DNA of 64,000 nt from Brucella thiophenivorans (GTDB taxonomy: Bacteria; Pseudomonadota; Alphaproteobacteria; Rhizobiales; Rhizobiaceae): the NCBI RefSeq assembly GCF_002252445.1, contig NZ_NNRJ01000051.1, positions 434,001 through 498,000 of the forward strand, given 5' to 3'. Numbering within the stretch: the first letter of the stretch is position 1; the number at the start of each line of letters is the position of its first letter. The notes below the pieces were generated by a model. The model was not told the origin of the DNA, did not search any database, and saw only the letters and a program-made list of their open reading frames with translations. The translations under genes were made by a program, and so were the position numbers. Of the stretch, positions 61,900-64,000 are shown piece by piece.

Positions 61900-64000
61900 A
61901 TGAGCTTAATTGACGATGAAGAACCTTCTTCAACACCAGTCACACCGAACACACGGTTCGCATGGCTGAAACGCTATCAGCATTTTCTGTTCCCCATAGC
62001 GGGCATCGCCATCGCCTTGCTGGCAATCTATGTTTTGGAAAACCTTCTCCAGAATACATCACGCAAGGATACGCTTGAAGCTTTCCATGATATTCCATGG
62101 ACGGTCATGGGCCTTGCTATATTTTTCACTATGCTCAGTTACGCTGCGGTAGCACTCTATGACGTGGTTGCCGTCGAAACGATTGCGCCCAACCAGATAC
62201 CCCGCCGCATTGCTGCGGTTGCCGGCGCGGCGGGCTATGCAATTTCTAATGCCATTGGCTTTTCACTACTGACTGGCGGAGCACTTCGCTATCGTATCTA
62301 TGCGGCCGAAGGCATCAGCCTGTCGGATATTGGCAAAATCGTCGGCACCTCATGGTTTGCAATCTGGTTTGCGCTTATCATCATGGTGGGTGCAGCGCTG
62401 CTGATTGATCCGCAAGACGTGCCATGGATTTCTGCAATCGATTCCCGCATCGATATTATTGCCGGCATTGTCATTTTGGGCGGAATTGCATGGCTGATCT
62501 ACTGGCTGTCGCATGGTCAGCGTACGCTTCGCTTAGGTTCGCTTAGCCTGCGCCTGCCCAATTCGAAAGGCGCAATCACACAGATTTTTGCAGGTCTTGT
62601 CGATGTTGGCGCTGCGGCTGCAACGCTTTACGTACTGATGCCACAGGACGCAGTGCCAAGCTTTGCAGTCTTCTCGCTTGTTTATGTTATTGCAATTGTG
62701 CTCGGCATTGCCAGTCATGCACCCGGTGGGCTTGGAGCCTTTGAGGCAACAATCATCGCGGGGCTTGGCATCGGCGACAATCCGCAAGCCATTGCTGGTC
62801 TGCTTGCTTATCGCGTGATCTATACCGTCATGCCGCTTGTGGTTTCCACAATAGGACTTCTCATATGGGAAGCCATGCGCCGCAGACAAATGCTGGGTCG
62901 ACAAGCCAAATTTGCAAAACGTCTGGTCGAACCGCTAATACCTAGTCTTTCCGCCAGCATCATCTTTCTTGGCGGTATCATTCTGCTGGTATCGGGTGCG
63001 ACACCCGACATGCGCTACCGGGTAAAAATTCTCTCCGGCGTTGTGCCTGAATTTTTCGTGGAAACCTCCCATCTTGCAGCAAGCCTTGTTGGGGTTGCCC
63101 TATTAATCGTAGCGCGTGGTCTGTTCAAGCGACTGGAGCGCGCTTGGATTGCAGCGCTTGTATTGCTGCTTTGTGGTGCGGTGTTCTCGCTCGCAAAGGG
63201 GCTTGATTGGGAAGAAGCAACCATTCTTTGCCTGTTCGCTTTAGCTCTTTGGGGGTTTCGCGATTCCTTTTACAGGCGACCAATCTCCGGGCCCTTTGAA
63301 CTAAGCTGGAGCTGGATAGGGTCAGTCGGCACGACAGTCATTGTTTCCACATGGCTGGGTTTTTTCGTCTATCGTCATGTCGAATATTCCAACAATCTAT
63401 GGTGGGATTTTGCATGGAACGACAATGCTCCTCGCTTTCTGCGTGCAACGGTGCTGGTTTTTGCAGTTGTAGCAGCCGTTGGCCTCAATTCGATTATCAA
63501 CCGACACAGCCAGCGCAAGCGGAAACGTGATTATTCGATACCCGATGCGGTGCCTGAACTTGTTGCGCAATGCCCGCATACCGATGCAGCGCTTGCTCTT
63601 CTTGGCGACAAACAGTTCCTGCTCTCTCCCGACAAGAACGCTTTCATTATGTATGCGCAATCCGGCGGCAGCCTGATCGCTCTCGGTGAACCGATTGGCG
63701 ACAAACAGGCTGCGAAGGAACTGGCGTGGTCGTTCCACAGCTTGGCCGACAAAATGGCTCTGCGCACCGTCTTTTATGGCATTGGACCGAATAGCCTGCC
63801 ACTATTCCTCGACATGGGGCTGGTGGCGCTAAAACTTGGCGAAGTGGCGCGTGTCGAGCTCGCCGACTTTTCGCTTGAAGGGCCGCGTCGCCAGCCATTC
63901 CGTTATGCAGATCGCAAGATTGATAAGGATGGACTGACATTTGAAGTCATCGACGTGAAAGACGTTGCACCGCTGGTTCCGCGCCTGCGTGAAATATCCG
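61900..64000 (+). CDS. mprF: MprF-like lysylphosphatidylglycerol synthase/flippase (5' part)
   Basis: The frame opens at an ATG at 61900 (MSLIDDEEPSSTPVTPNT) and runs out of the window with no stop, at least 700 residues. The first half has about ten to twelve membrane helices of the MprF flippase, including SHAPGGLGAFEATIIAGLG; the part from about residue 545 onward is the soluble lysyl-transferase domain (DKQFLLSPDKNAFIMYAQSG). MprF adds lysine to phosphatidylglycerol and flips it out, giving resistance to cationic peptides. Rhizobial LpiA is the same family. Confidence 0.9.
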   Translation, partial: MSLIDDEEPSSTPVTPNTRFAWLKRYQHFLFPIAGIAIALLAIYVLENLLQNTSRKDTLEAFHDIPWTVMGLAIFFTMLSYAAVALYDVVAVETIAPNQIPRRIAAVAGAAGYAISNAIGFSLLTGGALRYRIYAAEGISLSDIGKIVGTSWFAIWFALIIMVGAALLIDPQDVPWISAIDSRIDIIAGIVILGGIAWLIYWLSHGQRTLRLGSLSLRLPNSKGAITQIFAGLVDVGAAAATLYVLMPQDAVPSFAVFSLVYVIAIVLGIASHAPGGLGAFEATIIAGLGIGDNPQAIAGLLAYRVIYTVMPLVVSTIGLLIWEAMRRRQMLGRQAKFAKRLVEPLIPSLSASIIFLGGIILLVSGATPDMRYRVKILSGVVPEFFVETSHLAASLVGVALLIVARGLFKRLERAWIAALVLLLCGAVFSLAKGLDWEEATILCLFALALWGFRDSFYRRPISGPFELSWSWIGSVGTTVIVSTWLGFFVYRHVEYSNNLWWDFAWNDNAPRFLRATVLVFAVVAAVGLNSIINRHSQRKRKRDYSIPDAVPELVAQCPHTDAALALLGDKQFLLSPDKNAFIMYAQSGGSLIALGEPIGDKQAAKELAWSFHSLADKMALRTVFYGIGPNSLPLFLDMGLVALKLGEVARVELADFSLEGPRRQPFRYADRKIDKDGLTFEVIDVKDVAPLVPRLREIS

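Overview
The window looks like chromosomal DNA of a Brucellaceae alphaproteobacterium of the Brucella/Ochrobactrum type. The reasons are a RirA regulator with its three cluster cysteines beside a hemP-hmuSTUV heme locus, phosphatidylcholine synthase, an IalB-like protein, the gene orders mfd-sdhE-recG and glmS-glmU, and Irr- and EcfG-type promoter motifs typical of this group. This is inferred from gene content; the species cannot be fixed.

Region 1 (1 to about 13.6 kb) is an AT-rich accessory island. After the tail of an HWE-type histidine kinase it holds a complete QatABCD anti-phage locus (986-5541), two small unknown convergent genes (5837-6460), and a stretch that folds on paper into two hairpins plus a four-way-junction cloverleaf (6662-6807). 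A 48-residue ORF follows, then a Tn7-like transposition operon tnsA-tnsB-tnsC-tniQ (6978-12816). A terminator, a nested inverted-repeat block (12882-13061) and a probable solo IS21-type end (13499-13560) close the island. Qat and the Tns proteins belong to known families. The cloverleaf and the repeat block are the parts I cannot match to anything known.

Region 2 (13.6 to 18.6 kb) is an accessory or decaying zone: a small secreted protein, a gene remnant, a 915-residue autotransporter and a truncated, frame-broken IS5-family transposase.

Region 3 (18.6 to 28.5 kb) is a stress-gene cluster. It contains a YflT-like protein, a small periplasmic protein, a Crp/Fnr regulator, a bacteriophytochrome-HWE kinase-receiver hybrid, an AI-2E-type exporter, CsbD, a YciE ferritin-like protein, a PRC-barrel protein, an MgtC-like protein and tRNA-Ser(UGA). 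Four transcription units have an exact GGAAC-N16/17-CGTT EcfG-type promoter and a fifth has a near match, so most of the cluster looks like one general-stress regulon.

Region 4 (28.6 to 39.1 kb) handles iron and heme: ybaK, rirA, the operon hemP-hmuS-hmuT-hmuU-hmuV, a divergent TonB-dependent heme receptor, a small heme oxygenase, bfd-bfr and an acetyltransferase. Irr boxes (ICE) and one RirA-type IRO box lie at the expected promoters.

Region 5 (39.1 to 64 kb) is housekeeping. It holds a BMP-type nucleoside importer, a quinone oxidoreductase and pcs, an FAD monooxygenase, hspQ, an IalB-like protein, a peptide-binding lipoprotein-like component, a FrnE-like oxidoreductase, mfd, sdhE, recG, glmS, glmU, ccdA and the start of mprF. 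Two copies of a dispersed repeat sit exactly at the stop codons of hmuV and the frnE-like gene.
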